Positions 11,301 to 21,149 of a stretch of DNA of 64,000 nucleotides are shown one piece after another (within the stretch, counting starts at the first letter, position 1; each line of letters opens with the position of its first letter). The notes beneath the pieces were generated by a model. It was given only the letters and a program-made list of their open reading frames with translations. It searched no databases and was not told where the DNA came from. This DNA is from Nelumbo lutea (lineage: Eukaryota > Streptophyta > Magnoliopsida > Proteales > Nelumbonaceae), in contig JAKGHH010000003.1 in NCBI GenBank assembly GCA_022828595.1, forward strand, positions 16,120,934 to 16,184,933, given 5' to 3'. A program made the position numbers and the translations under genes.

Positions 11301-12834
11301 CTTTATTTTTTGACATTGTAATTATAAAATAGGCACTATTAAACTAAAATACTCATTTTGTGTGTTTATATACTAATTTGTTTTTATTGTTTTCTTATTT
11401 GTTAGGATTTAATCAATACAAACATTGCTAAATGCTGTATTGAACCCTCAAAGACTTTAAAACCTGAACCAATAAGTAAGAAGGAATTTAAAATTTTGTC
11501 TAATCAACACATTTTCTACTACTACTGCTGCTGCTGCTGCTGCTACTACTACTACTACTTTTTCTTTTCTTCTTTTCCTATAACAAAAAATAAGGGTTCA
11601 GACCCTCTATTTTTTGAATTTTCTTTTTCTTTTTTTTTTCCTTCTCATGAATATGTTGATTTTCTATACTTTAACATGAACTCTATACATTTCTTATAAA
11701 AACTATGAATAATTATTAGGGAAATATGGCTATGGTACCTAAGGAACTACCCTAGGATCTATATTTTCTATATAAAAAAGTCCATTGCCTATGTGATGCC
11801 TACGTGCCTAGGCGACAAGATGCCTTGGAAACTATGGCTGCCATTTTCTAAGCATTGCTGTAAGCACTGAAGAGCAAATTGAAACTGGACTTCATGGCAA
11901 GATATCAGTAATTGCAGGTTTGGTGCCTTCCACTTTTTTCTTGTAGGTTAAAACTTAAAAAATGGGAGAAACATTTTTCTGATATTTACATCCCACGTAA
12001 AATTTCTTGTTAGACACATAATTTCGTTACTATTGAGTAAAAGATAGGAATTCGATTTGAAAGTAGAGAGTATGTGGATGTGGTGGTGTTTAGGCGACGT
12101 TGAAATTGTCAAACAATTAACTTGTCCATGGGCATAAAAAACAATTAACTAATAATTTGCCTTAAAGTTCTTGTAATATGCACCAAATTGCCAATTTGGA
12201 GAAGCATGTTCATGGTGTATTAGTTATTGGCCAAAAATAAAACGTAGCAGTGACCGTCTTGGGACATTTGACAGTCCAATTGAAATATATGAAGCAGCAA
12301 GGTGTTTAAGGCTGCATTTGGCAGTTTCATAAGGGGCATTTTAACTCCAAGTCCTTAAAATAAAGAATACAAATGCAGCCTAAAACAAGTACTTTTTGTT
12401 TATATTTTTTATTTTTTGCTTATAAGACTGAAAATATGATTTGACTGACACATGTTATGGTGACTGTTATCTGTGCCGAGTGCTAATGATTGTGCCCAAC
12501 AATGGTTTTGCAGTATGAGCACATGGTGTTGTTGGACTTGCTCAAGAAGGGCCATGCCGAGGCAGAGAAGAAGCTTGGAGGAGGTGTCGGTGCTTTCCAG
12601 GTCCGCTACCATCCAATGTGGAAAAGCCGGTGTTTCTTTCTCATCAGGCATGACGAATCTGTGGACGATTTCAGTTTCAGGAAGTGCGTGGATCACATAC
12701 TCCCATTACCTGAAAACATGAAAGTGAAGTCAGATGTTAACAAGGCGTTGGGTGCAAGTAAGAAGGGAGGTGGAGGGCGTGGAGGAAGAGGTGGTGGTCG
12801 TGGCCGTGGACGAGGAGGGCGTGCTAGAAATTGA
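8301..12834 (+). CDS. DOMINO1: DOMINO1/EMB514-like DUF3223 nuclear protein
   Basis: Two coding exons, 8301-8777 and 12514-12834, with a phase-0 intron (GTATAT..TTGCAG) of 3.7 kb. The predicted protein is 265 aa. Residues 1-130 are very acidic and lysine-rich (runs of E, D and K), with basic patches such as KKQK that could be nuclear signals. From about residue 135 a folded region begins with FSSSEDMYNYFYKLLHYWPP and continues in exon 2 through HPMWKSRCFFLIR and DDFSFRKCVDHILPLPE. This is the DUF3223/DCL-type domain. The C-terminus is an RGG-like tail rich in GRGGR, suggesting RNA contact. In Arabidopsis, DOMINO1/EMB514 is a nuclear/nucleolar protein needed for embryo development, with a suggested role in ribosome biogenesis. 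The start is the first ATG of a long open frame. The assignment to this family is firm; the exact orthologue is inferred. Confidence 0.88.
10854..10949. mobile_element. Tourist-like MITE
   Basis: A 96-bp inverted-repeat element starting GGCTTAAAACC and ending CCTTAAAACCAAACACAGCC. It is flanked by the trinucleotide TTA on both sides (851-853 and 950-952 of the 10 kb block). The TWA target duplication is characteristic of PIF/Harbinger-derived MITEs. It lies in the DOMINO1-like intron. Confidence 0.6.
12310..12380. mobile_element. Tourist-like MITE (71 bp)
   Basis: The ends GGCTGCATTTG and CAAATGCAGCC are perfect inverted repeats, and both sides carry TAA (12307-12309 and 12381-12383). This fits a small PIF/Harbinger-type MITE just upstream of exon 2 of the DOMINO1-like gene. 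Confidence 0.65.
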
Positions 12835-13171
12835 GATTGCTTTATTTTATCATGATTGCCAGATTTCAGTTATAGGTATAGCTTTGAGGCCAAAGACAGA
12901 CTCCAAGAAGCAAAAATAGGGAAATCACTTTTTGTCTTGTTATCGTATTGGGCTCAACAGTCTTTATTCAATTCTTTTAGTGTTTACATGTTTCTTAAAA
13001 TAAATTATAATATGCTGATCTTTCTTTATTACTGAGATGACGGAGGTACGACAAAATGAAACCGTAACTGTTTTTTTTTTTTTTGATAGATGAAAGAAAA
13101 TGAAACCATCACTTTTTATTTTTCTGATAAGTCCTATCCATGATTTAATCATAAGGCTGATTTAATCATAA

Positions 13172-13329
13172 GGCTCAGTTTGGAAGGAGTGCAAATACAA
13201 ATATGTGCAGTATAAATACATATAAAATAAAATAATACAAAATACAAATATGTGCAGTATAAAATAATACAAAAAAAATACTATGTTTTGCACCCTAATT
13301 TTTGCATTTGTATTCTTTCCAAATTGATT
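13172..13329. mobile_element. Tourist-like MITE, GGCTCAGTTTGG family
   Basis: Starts GGCTCAGTTTGGAAGGAGTG after TAA. The inside is rich in ATACAAATATG, and the right end TTTCCAAATTGATT is a decayed inverted copy followed by TTA. It is related to copies at 38432, 50219, 51136, 52382 and 48360. Confidence 0.55.
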
Positions 13330-13332
13330 TTA

Positions 13333-13602
13333 GGGTTCTGTTTGATTGCAGTGCAAATAAATTTGTACTGATACAAAATTGTGGTGGTAATGATTTGGCT
13401 GTAAATTTTGATTTATTTTTTTTCAAATTTTATCTTATTTTGTTTGATTGCAGTATAAAACTTTAAATGAAGGGAGATAAGACATTAAACAGAATGAAAT
13501 AATATTTAAAACAAAATTAATTCAGAATTTGCATTTTTTTCATTTGTACTCCCATGTATTTGTATTAGTGCAAATAAGATTGCATTGCAACTAAACACAG
13601 CC
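13333..13602. mobile_element. PIF/Harbinger-type MITE, GGNTNTGTTTG subgroup
   Basis: Left end GGGTTCTGTTTGATTGCAGTG; right end TTGCAACTAAACACAGCC, a good inverted match. It is flanked by TTA on the left and TAA on the right, a TWA-type site. It abuts the preceding MITE directly. Confidence 0.55.
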
Positions 13603-14490
13603 TAAAGGGAAAACTGCAAATCATCTCCTTCCTCTTTTGAGTTTTCATTTTTCCATTTGAGTGGTGGGAATGCTGGGTTCTGTCACCCAGGCTGCATTTG
13701 AAGCAATCTGATTTGGGTTCACAGACCCCTTGAACCTGCAACCATGGTTCAATCTGAGATGGGCGATTTATAATCCTTAGAATGGGTCCTCTTGACCGGT
13801 TATCCCGTTCATTTGTCAGGGATAAGTTGATCAATTGGTAAATTTATCATAATCCTTATGTTCATTTGCCACTATATTGGGTCCCATGGCAATCGAAGAT
13901 ATTAGAGAACCTTCCTGTAAGGTGTACAAGCAACTTACCCGTGTGCCAATAATACTCTCCTTTCCGCCTCTCTTTGCCCAGATAAATTGTGTCGCACAAG
14001 AGTATTGGAACTCCACTTACCTGAGCAAATTTTACCTGGGAAATACTTGCCCGGGTAAACAAACTTACCCAGGAGAGTAAAAACAGATGGGGCCGAAGTA
14101 TGTATGTAATGTTCTCCCCAAAACTATGCAATATTCATGTTATACATGTTCCTTGTTTTGTCTCCGTAAGGATCTCAAAAATATTTTTGAAGCCATACTT
14201 GGGAAAAAGGTTAGAAAACACAATTTTGTATCAGGAGTTTTCAAAATTATGGGGGTATTTGGACAACAAAATGGGTTTGCATCTAAACAGGAATAATCTA
14301 TGGTGATGAAAATACATCATACTAGGAGGTCTTTGAACCTTTGACTAATCATCCCCTTAGACACCCACCTCATAGAACGTTGCAGCTACAGATTGGGAAA
14401 TTCATATTAGTGTATTTTATAAATGACCACCTGAATGGTTACATTTTATGATATCGATTAATTGATTGTAAGTTTTTCTTAGTGGAATCC

Positions 14491-15049
14491 TTTTTTTTTT
14501 TTTTAAGCCTGACGAGGTAAATTCATTAGTCATATGCTTTGTTACAAGAGAGTAGAAAGGAAGCACATAGAGTCAAGGTCTGAGTTTGAGAAACAGATAA
14601 AGCAAAAGAGCTATACACTGAGCAGCAGAATTAGTAGACCTGAGCATAATGAATTGAGCACTGAGAGGTTTGGTTCAAGTAAGCTCTGCAATCAGCAACA
14701 ACATTTTGTAGTCGCCAAAGAGGAGATTAGTTAGTCTCCAACAAATCTTGAACAATTTGAAGTGCGTCCCTCTCAATTTGGACCAAATTCAACCCAAGTT
14801 CTATGATTAATTTTAAAGCTATAAGTGTTGGAGAAGATGGGGTCATTGTAACTTTGGAGGAGAAGCTTTGAGGCATGTCTGAAGACATTGTTTTTAGAAC
14901 GTTATTTGCCTCCACTCAGTTTTACTGAGTTTGCTGTTGGGTTACAGGCAAATTCGTTCCCAGGATACAACAGAGCCTTGGGCGAGAATCTGCAACCAGC
15001 AAAGCTGAAGAGTCTCTAGAGAAACCTTCTGTGAGACTGTAACAGATCG

Positions 15050-15084
<35 letters not shown>

Positions 15085-17520
15085 TTTCGAAATTGTGTGT
15101 TTTAGAATTTGATTCATGCTCCTTAAATAATTTGTAAAGAGGTATTAAGAAAAGGTAGGTGTTGGTTTAGAGAAGGCACCTTGAATAGTCACAATGTTTA
15201 AAAAGTAGTTAATATTTGGTGACTGTTAACTTTGAATTGTGTATTTTGATTATACCCAATCGAATTGTGACCGTTCATCTCATCAACGCGAGCAAAGTAC
15301 ACCTTTAAAGGGCCTCATTGCGCTACACACACACACGTGCGCGTTGCATGGTATCAAATCCCCATACTCTCCTCTACTAATTCTAAGGAGTGTAAATCAG
15401 CTCCTATTAAAAAACTGAAAACAAAACTTATAATTTTCCAATGTGGGACAAGTTCAAAACTGGGTTTTTTTTATAAGAGAAAAACTGATTTTTCAACCAA
15501 GTGTGCAGGTGCAATTTATCATGTAATTGACCAATCAAACCCATTGGATTTAATCTTTTATGAGATTAAAATACAACAATAAGTAATGTCAAAGGCTCTG
15601 TTTCAGCAGCGGAGCATCGTGCTATTTTCATTGTTCTTCCAAACACAAAGGCACCATTAGGATCGCGTATAAGAAAACCTACTCCAGAATTAGCATATCC
15701 TGTAACACCATCAAAATTTAGTTTAAACATGCCCATAGATGGCCTTGTCCAACATCTGTTACGGTCATTGGCTAGAGACTACACAGTTAATGGATTGGAA
15801 TTACTTTGATTCATTTGTTGAATTTGCTCTTCGATTTGTGCATGGGCCTGATTAATGATAAATGGAATACTAACCACCCACAATTAGCCAATGCAGCCTT
15901 GCACCTGCATTTCCAAATGCGCCATCACATTTAGTAAATAAAGAAAATGTTGAGGAATTAAACACATCTTGTTGAGCCCACACCGCACACCAGTCATGAA
16001 AAGAACGGCCATCGTTCTCATGTAAACCAATAGAAGAACCAAACCACACTGCACGAGAGACGCTACACTGAGAAAAGAGGTGAGTAATGGTTTCTTCATG
16101 TAAACCACAAAATGGACAACAATTATCTACTCGGTGTGAATTTTTTGCCAGTGCAGTTCTCACCGGTAGCAAGTTATGAATCCCACGCCAAATAAATAAA
16201 TGTACACGAGGTAGTAGATGTTTGCTATGCCAAAATTGTTTCCAAGTGATATTTCCAAAAGCAGGTAGAGCAGTAGAGGCCTGACCTTCTTGAAGATGTA
16301 ACGCTCCATAGGCTGCAGTGGTGGTTAAATCTGTCGAGGCATTTTTGGTCCACACTAAACAATCCCCTCTGTGGGAGGCGAATCTGTTTAATAAGGTTGA
16401 TTTCAGCTACTGTATAATATTGTTCCAATACATCATCTCTCCACTCATGAGTGTGTATCTATTAGGTGGGCTACCTCGGTAAAATGGGTATTATATGAGC
16501 CTGGATTGCACCCATTACTGAATTTGAAAAACTTGGTATCCATGTATCAGACTGTGTATCAATGCTCCATCAGACTGTGTATCATGTCGACATTTTACCA
16601 TGCGGTGCCATAGTAATGAAGCATTTTTCTTGTATTTTCCAGTCCAGAATGTACCACCAGAGCTGAGATATTTAGCCCTTAAAGATTTGGGCCCATAAAG
16701 CATTAGTCTTTAAGAATCTCCAACATAACCTCATAAGTAAAGCTCTATTTTGTAGTAAGATATTTTTAAGGCCAAGCCCACCCTCTTCCTTTGCTTTTGT
16801 CATAAGATTCCAGTTTGTTAATACAAGTGTATCTTTCTCTTGTTGTCATCGTCTCTCCACCAAAAGTTCCGCTTCAGAGCGTTAATCATAGTGCATGTTT
16901 GTTTATCAAATAATTTAGTGGCCATGTGATAAAGATGGGATGGCAGCAACCATACTTTTCAATAGAACAAATTTTCCTGCATGTGAGAGGTATTGGACCT
17001 TCCAACCTCGAAACCATGACTTAATTTTCTCAATCACCATTTGACCATCTTCCTTACTGGTATCAATTCCAATAGATGACGATCCAAGGTAATTTTCTTT
17101 AGAGTCCATAATCCGCACACCAAGAATAGTTAATACCATGTTTGGCAACGCATCCTATGGTGAGTGTTTTTACTAAATAATAAGGAAGACTTAGTGAAAT
17201 TGACTTGCTGTCTAGACATGTCACCAAAGAGGGCCAGAAGGTCCTTCACATGTAGGGCCTCCATAGGGTATTAGTGAGAGCAATTAGTTGAACAGAGTAG
17301 TCCCCCCCAGACATAGTCCACCACTTCTACCTCTACTTGCCACTATGGTAAATTGGTAGTCAGTAAAACAACGACACACCTTGTGAGATTTTGAATCATT
17401 GCACGTTGTTTCAGACGCTCTGGAGTATAAGAGTCGAGAAGTCTGCTTATGTGTCGAATTGCCGAGGGACCTCCCGCACCTTGGCAATTCCAAAAGAGAA
17501 GCTTCTTGTCACCTCAGCCT
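14491..17520 (-). mobile_element. Internally deleted L1-type LINE
   Basis: Read on the minus strand, the start of an apurinic-endonuclease domain (FWNCQGAG, about 17490) and its ARGRSGGL-like box are followed by the end of the reverse transcriptase (about 17250-16915, with VNFTKSSLLFSKN and GWKVQYLSHAGKFVLLKS). Next come the maturase-like stretch (16703-16515), the zinc-binding zf-RVT domain (about 16300-15900, with F.W...H..LPVR and CPFC...E...HLF..C), an RNase H-like domain (from about 15750), and a poly-A tail seen as T14 at 14491-14504. Most of the RT, including its catalytic box, is missing, and there are frameshifts. The RNase H domain is interrupted by a solo LTR at 14826-15578. Confidence 0.85.
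14826..15578 (-). mobile_element. Solo LTR inserted in the LINE RNase H domain
   Basis: A 753-bp segment starting TGTTGG and ending ACAACA (TG..CA ends), flanked by the 5-bp duplication ATAAG (14821-14825 and 15579-15583). The LINE reading frame continues exactly across the site when the segment and one duplication copy are ignored. On the minus strand it carries CTTGTCCCACATTGG, a motif common in plant copia-type LTRs, so the minus orientation is likely. A (GA)n run lies at 15052-15080. No internal retroelement sequence remains, as expected after LTR-LTR recombination. Confidence 0.82.
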
Positions 17521-19048
17521 AAATAGGAGAAGCACATAAGCATGACTGGATTGGAGCCAGGAACTTTCTTTGAGCTCGTGCTCTTTTCTTCATATTAGGA
17601 TGCTCGAGAGAGAGTGATCCAGCAGTAATGTTGAGTTGAACCATGTGAGCAGTGGAAATCATAATAGCTTTGCGCTTTTGACTTGCAGGATCAACAAAGA
17701 GGATTCCATTGGGGAAGTGACTTCAGTATTATCCTCCATAAGACTAACCGTTGTAGATTCATATTTGATAATATCATCACCACCGTTAGACAAAGGATGA
17801 AAAGATGGACTAATGTCACTCAGATGGAGATTATGAGTAGTAGTGTCGTGGACAAGCTTGGCTGCTTGATTTGGCGGGAGTATGGCCGAGATTAATCACG
17901 AAAGTATTCCCATTTCCCACCTTCACAGAGGATATGCTGTGTCAAAGAGTTGATTGGAGAGCCCAAGGTAACAATTGTGGACATGGACTGGACGGGAAAA
18001 ATGGAAAACCGGTTGTCACTTGACCGGTTCTACTTTATCTTAGAACCGTTGATTTGGTCAGTAAACTGTTGACTCGGATGGTCAAATCATTTAATGCTTT
18101 TTGGCCAATTATTTTATTTTATTTTTGTCAAAATGGATCATCCATTCGATTCAAGCAATCGGACCATTTGACTCAGGAACCGGACCCTAAATAGTTTGTT
18201 GTCCAATTCGGTTTTAAAAACCTTGATTGTGGACGTGCTTGGCAAAAAACCCCTTAACACGTGGTTGATCTGACTCACGTCCCTTGGTTTGGTTAAAGGT
18301 AGTCCGGATTTCTTACACAATCCTCCTGAAAAATTTCCTGTACATCAAATCAAAGAATGCCATGCCATCATTCTCTCATGTTTAAATTTAGCATGTGTGA
18401 GTGGGAATAACCTCTTTATTTTTAATATATTAAAATTTTAAAACAAATAAAAAATATGAATTAAGTTTCATTTTCGTATTTCGAATTTTCGATGTATAAG
18501 AAACTCTTCAGGATGATTGTGCAGGAGATTCAGACTCGAGTGAGTGGTGGGTTTAACACCCTTGGTCACCACAGGTTTCATTGAAGGATTAACACAAGCA
18601 GTTGAATTAGCCAGTTAGGTACCGTTACCGGGAAGGAACTGGTGCATGAGCAACAATGCCAAAAAAAATAAAAAGAAACTATATTCTAAAATCGGCATCA
18701 GTCACCTTCGACCTTCCCAAATCCCAAATGCTGTTGCGTGCCTGTATTTTAACACCAGCCCGTTCAATCAGCAGCTCATATCAGAATTTTATAGCTTCAC
18801 AGTATAAGGGGAATGCATCTGACAGGCCTACTAGTAGGGGGGGGGGGCATTTTAAACCCACTGCCACTGGCTTCCATGATAGGGAAACTAGCGAAGGGGC
18901 CTATCGCCTATCCTCTGAGCTAACCGTGATTATTGATCCAAGGGCGGTCCAATGGCTATACAGGTAGCGGAGCTACGGTGGATTTTGAATGTTAAGTTAG
19001 TTTGAATTGAATTGGATGACCTTCGATTGATTCCACTTAGCCAATTGC
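17521..19048. other. Spacer upstream of the E-class PPR gene
   Basis: May include LINE ORF1 remnants up to about 17900. A patch of AACCGGTT/GAACCGG-rich sequence at about 17995-18240 looks like a dispersed repeat. A G8 run sits at 18839-18847. No gene is supported and no clear TATA box is assigned. Confidence 0.35.
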
Positions 19049-20596
19049 ATGCATCGATTTGCTAGACCAACCCTATGTCTATGTTACCCGCCCAAGAACT
19101 CAAACGGAAATTTGAATTTTGTCTCCCGAAAGGAGCAATTCCTTTCTCTTCTCAAGGATTGTTCCTCCATCAAGGTTCTCAACCAAATTCATGCTCAAAT
19201 TCAGACTTATGGCCTTGGCAGAGATGGGTATGTCATGAGCCACGTCCTGCGTTTTTGTGCCTTGTCGTCGCCCTCCAGAGACTTGGAATATGCGCGATCC
19301 GTTCTCTATCACGCCCTTGATCGTATAACCTCTTCGTGGAATATTGTTATTAGGGGTTATGCGCTTAATGATTTGCCGAGAGAAGCCATAGCCGTTTTCC
19401 TTGAGATGCGGAGTCGTGGAGTAAAGCCCAATAAGCTCACTTTCCCCTTTCTTCTCAAGGCGTGCGCTCATCTATCGGCTCTTCAAGAAGGAAGACAAAT
19501 ACAGGCAGATGCCGTGAAGCATGGTGTTGATTCGGATATTTATGTCCAGAATACCTTGATTCATCTCTATGGATCCTGCGGGGAAATTTCTGATGCACGT
19601 CGCGTGTTTGATACAATGTTTTTTAGGACTCTGGTATCATGGAATGTCATCATCACTGCTTATGTCGGGAAGTCGCTGTTAGATGATTCAGTTAGGCTCT
19701 TCACTGAGATGATATTTTGTGGGTATGAGCCGGATGAGGCCTCGATGGTGGTCTTGCTTTCTGCTTGTTCTGAGCTTGGGAACCTGAGCTTAGGGAGATG
19801 GGCCCATTGTCAAGTTATAGAAAAAGGTTTGGTCATAAATTGTCGATTGGGTACAGCCCTTGTTGATATGTATGCCAAGTGTGGTGCTGTCGGTTGTGCC
19901 AGAATGATTTTTGATAGAATGCGCGAGAGAAATGTTTGGACGTGGAGTGCAATGATTTTGGGGTTAGCCCAGCATGGGTTGGCTAGGGAAGCCCTTGATC
20001 TCTTCCTCGAGATGAAAAATTGTTCGGTTCAGCCTAATCATGTCACTTTTCTCGGGGTCCTCTGTGCGTGTAGCCATGCAGGTTTGGTTGATGAGGGTTA
20101 TCAGTTCTTCCATGACATGACACATGTGCATGGCATAAAACCTAGGATGACACATTATGGAGCCATGGTGGATATATTGAGTCGTGCAGGTCGTCTTAAA
20201 GAGGCTTATAAATTCATTTTCGACATGCCCACTGAACCTGATCCGGTTGTATGGAGGACGTTACTCAGTGCATGCAGCATTCATGATGCTGATGGCAACA
20301 GTGGTATTAGAGAGAAGGTCAGGAACAAGTTACTTCATTTGGAGCCAACAAGAAGTGGGAATCTTGTGATGGTTGCCAACATGTATGCAGAGGTCGGGTT
20401 GTGGGAGGAAGCAGCAAATATGCGGAGGGTGATGAGAGAGGAAGGGCAGAAGAAGATGGCTGGAGAGAGTTGCATTGAGATCGGTGGGCATTCTCATAGA
20501 TTCTTTTCAGGTGATGATTCCTTAGTTGATTGTGAGATCATCTACAACTTTTTAGATGGGTTGAACTTAAATATGATGGCAATTAACCATGAATAA
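19049..20596 (+). CDS. PLS-class pentatricopeptide repeat protein, E/E+ subgroup
   Basis: Intronless, 515 aa, starting at an ATG. Tandem PPR motifs of about 35 residues fill roughly residues 60-420, for example SWNIVIRGYALNDLPREAI, TWSAMILGLAQHGLAREAL and HYGAMVDILSRAGRLKEAY. The C-terminus has an E/E+-type end (WRTLLSACSIH, then GNLVMVANMYAEVGLWEEA, ESCIEIGGHSHRFFSGD) and stops without a DYW domain. PLS-class PPR proteins bind single-stranded RNA and usually direct C-to-U editing in mitochondria or plastids; E-class members recruit a DYW deaminase in trans. The sequence resembles Arabidopsis At2g36730. The N-terminus could be an organelle presequence, but the compartment cannot be decided by eye. 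It is convergent with the transporter gene ending at 21150. The frame is clean. Confidence 0.92.
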   Translation: MHRFARPTLCLCYPPKNSNGNLNFVSRKEQFLSLLKDCSSIKVLNQIHAQIQTYGLGRDGYVMSHVLRFCALSSPSRDLEYARSVLYHALDRITSSWNIVIRGYALNDLPREAIAVFLEMRSRGVKPNKLTFPFLLKACAHLSALQEGRQIQADAVKHGVDSDIYVQNTLIHLYGSCGEISDARRVFDTMFFRTLVSWNVIITAYVGKSLLDDSVRLFTEMIFCGYEPDEASMVVLLSACSELGNLSLGRWAHCQVIEKGLVINCRLGTALVDMYAKCGAVGCARMIFDRMRERNVWTWSAMILGLAQHGLAREALDLFLEMKNCSVQPNHVTFLGVLCACSHAGLVDEGYQFFHDMTHVHGIKPRMTHYGAMVDILSRAGRLKEAYKFIFDMPTEPDPVVWRTLLSACSIHDADGNSGIREKVRNKLLHLEPTRSGNLVMVANMYAEVGLWEEAANMRRVMREEGQKKMAGESCIEIGGHSHRFFSGDDSLVDCEIIYNFLDGLNLNMMAINHE

Positions 20597-21149
20597 GAAT
20601 TTTCCTGCTGTGTATCATTTGGAATTTTGGTTTCAGTCTTCAAGACGCATTTCCAGTCTGCATAATTTATCATGATCCCAAGATTTAGTACTATGACTCC
20701 ATGACAAATACACATGAATGCTGAAAACTTGTTATCCCATATTCGATAAGTTCTTTATTGTATACTAGTAGTCTAAATTTTTCTTTTCCTTTTCTTATGT
20801 GTTCTCTGTGTTTTCATTTGATTTTCCCTGAATAGAGTGAATTCTATAATTGCTGCATACACATTCTCTTATTCCATAAGTTCTTTATTTCCACAAGTAA
20901 TGCCTGTTATTTCCCCTTGTATAAAATTTGAATCCTGAGTCAAGAAATAGGTATGTGATCTATAATCTGTTGATACCGAATCTACTTATGCTGTTTGATG
21001 TGGCATTGCTACAAGACCAAGAACATTTCCACGGGAATAAAGATTGTTCATAAACAAGTTACTGTCTTATTTATCTATGAAAACAAAACATACATAGATT
21101 TTGAAAATATGGCTGGCTGCTGTCGTCTGTTCATATGGTCCATAGAAAG
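20597..21149. other. Convergent intergenic region
   Basis: 553 bp between the 3' ends of the PPR gene (+) and the AVT1-like gene (-). It is AT-rich, holds the two 3' untranslated regions, and shows no other feature. Confidence 0.5.

Larger units (their letters stand above)
8778..12513 (+). other. Large intron of the DOMINO1-like gene, filled with repeats
   Basis: A 3.7-kb intron with no supported internal gene. It contains two Tourist-like MITEs (10854-10949 and 12310-12380), a CTA/CTG microsatellite near 11518-11560, and a poly-T at about 9780-9790 followed by sequence that looks like the 3' tail of a minus-strand non-LTR element. The gene appears to tolerate this growth, since both exons remain intact. 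Confidence 0.6.
12835..14490. other. Downstream spacer with two adjacent MITEs
   Basis: 3' flank of the DOMINO1-like gene. Apart from the MITEs at 13172-13329 and 13333-13602, it holds a TTACCCGGGTAA-type repeat near 13930-14080. No gene is supported. Confidence 0.4.

Noticed and set aside
15337..15582. 81-aa plus-strand ORF
   Set aside because: It lies inside the solo LTR, has no recognisable domain, and ends at the LTR boundary.
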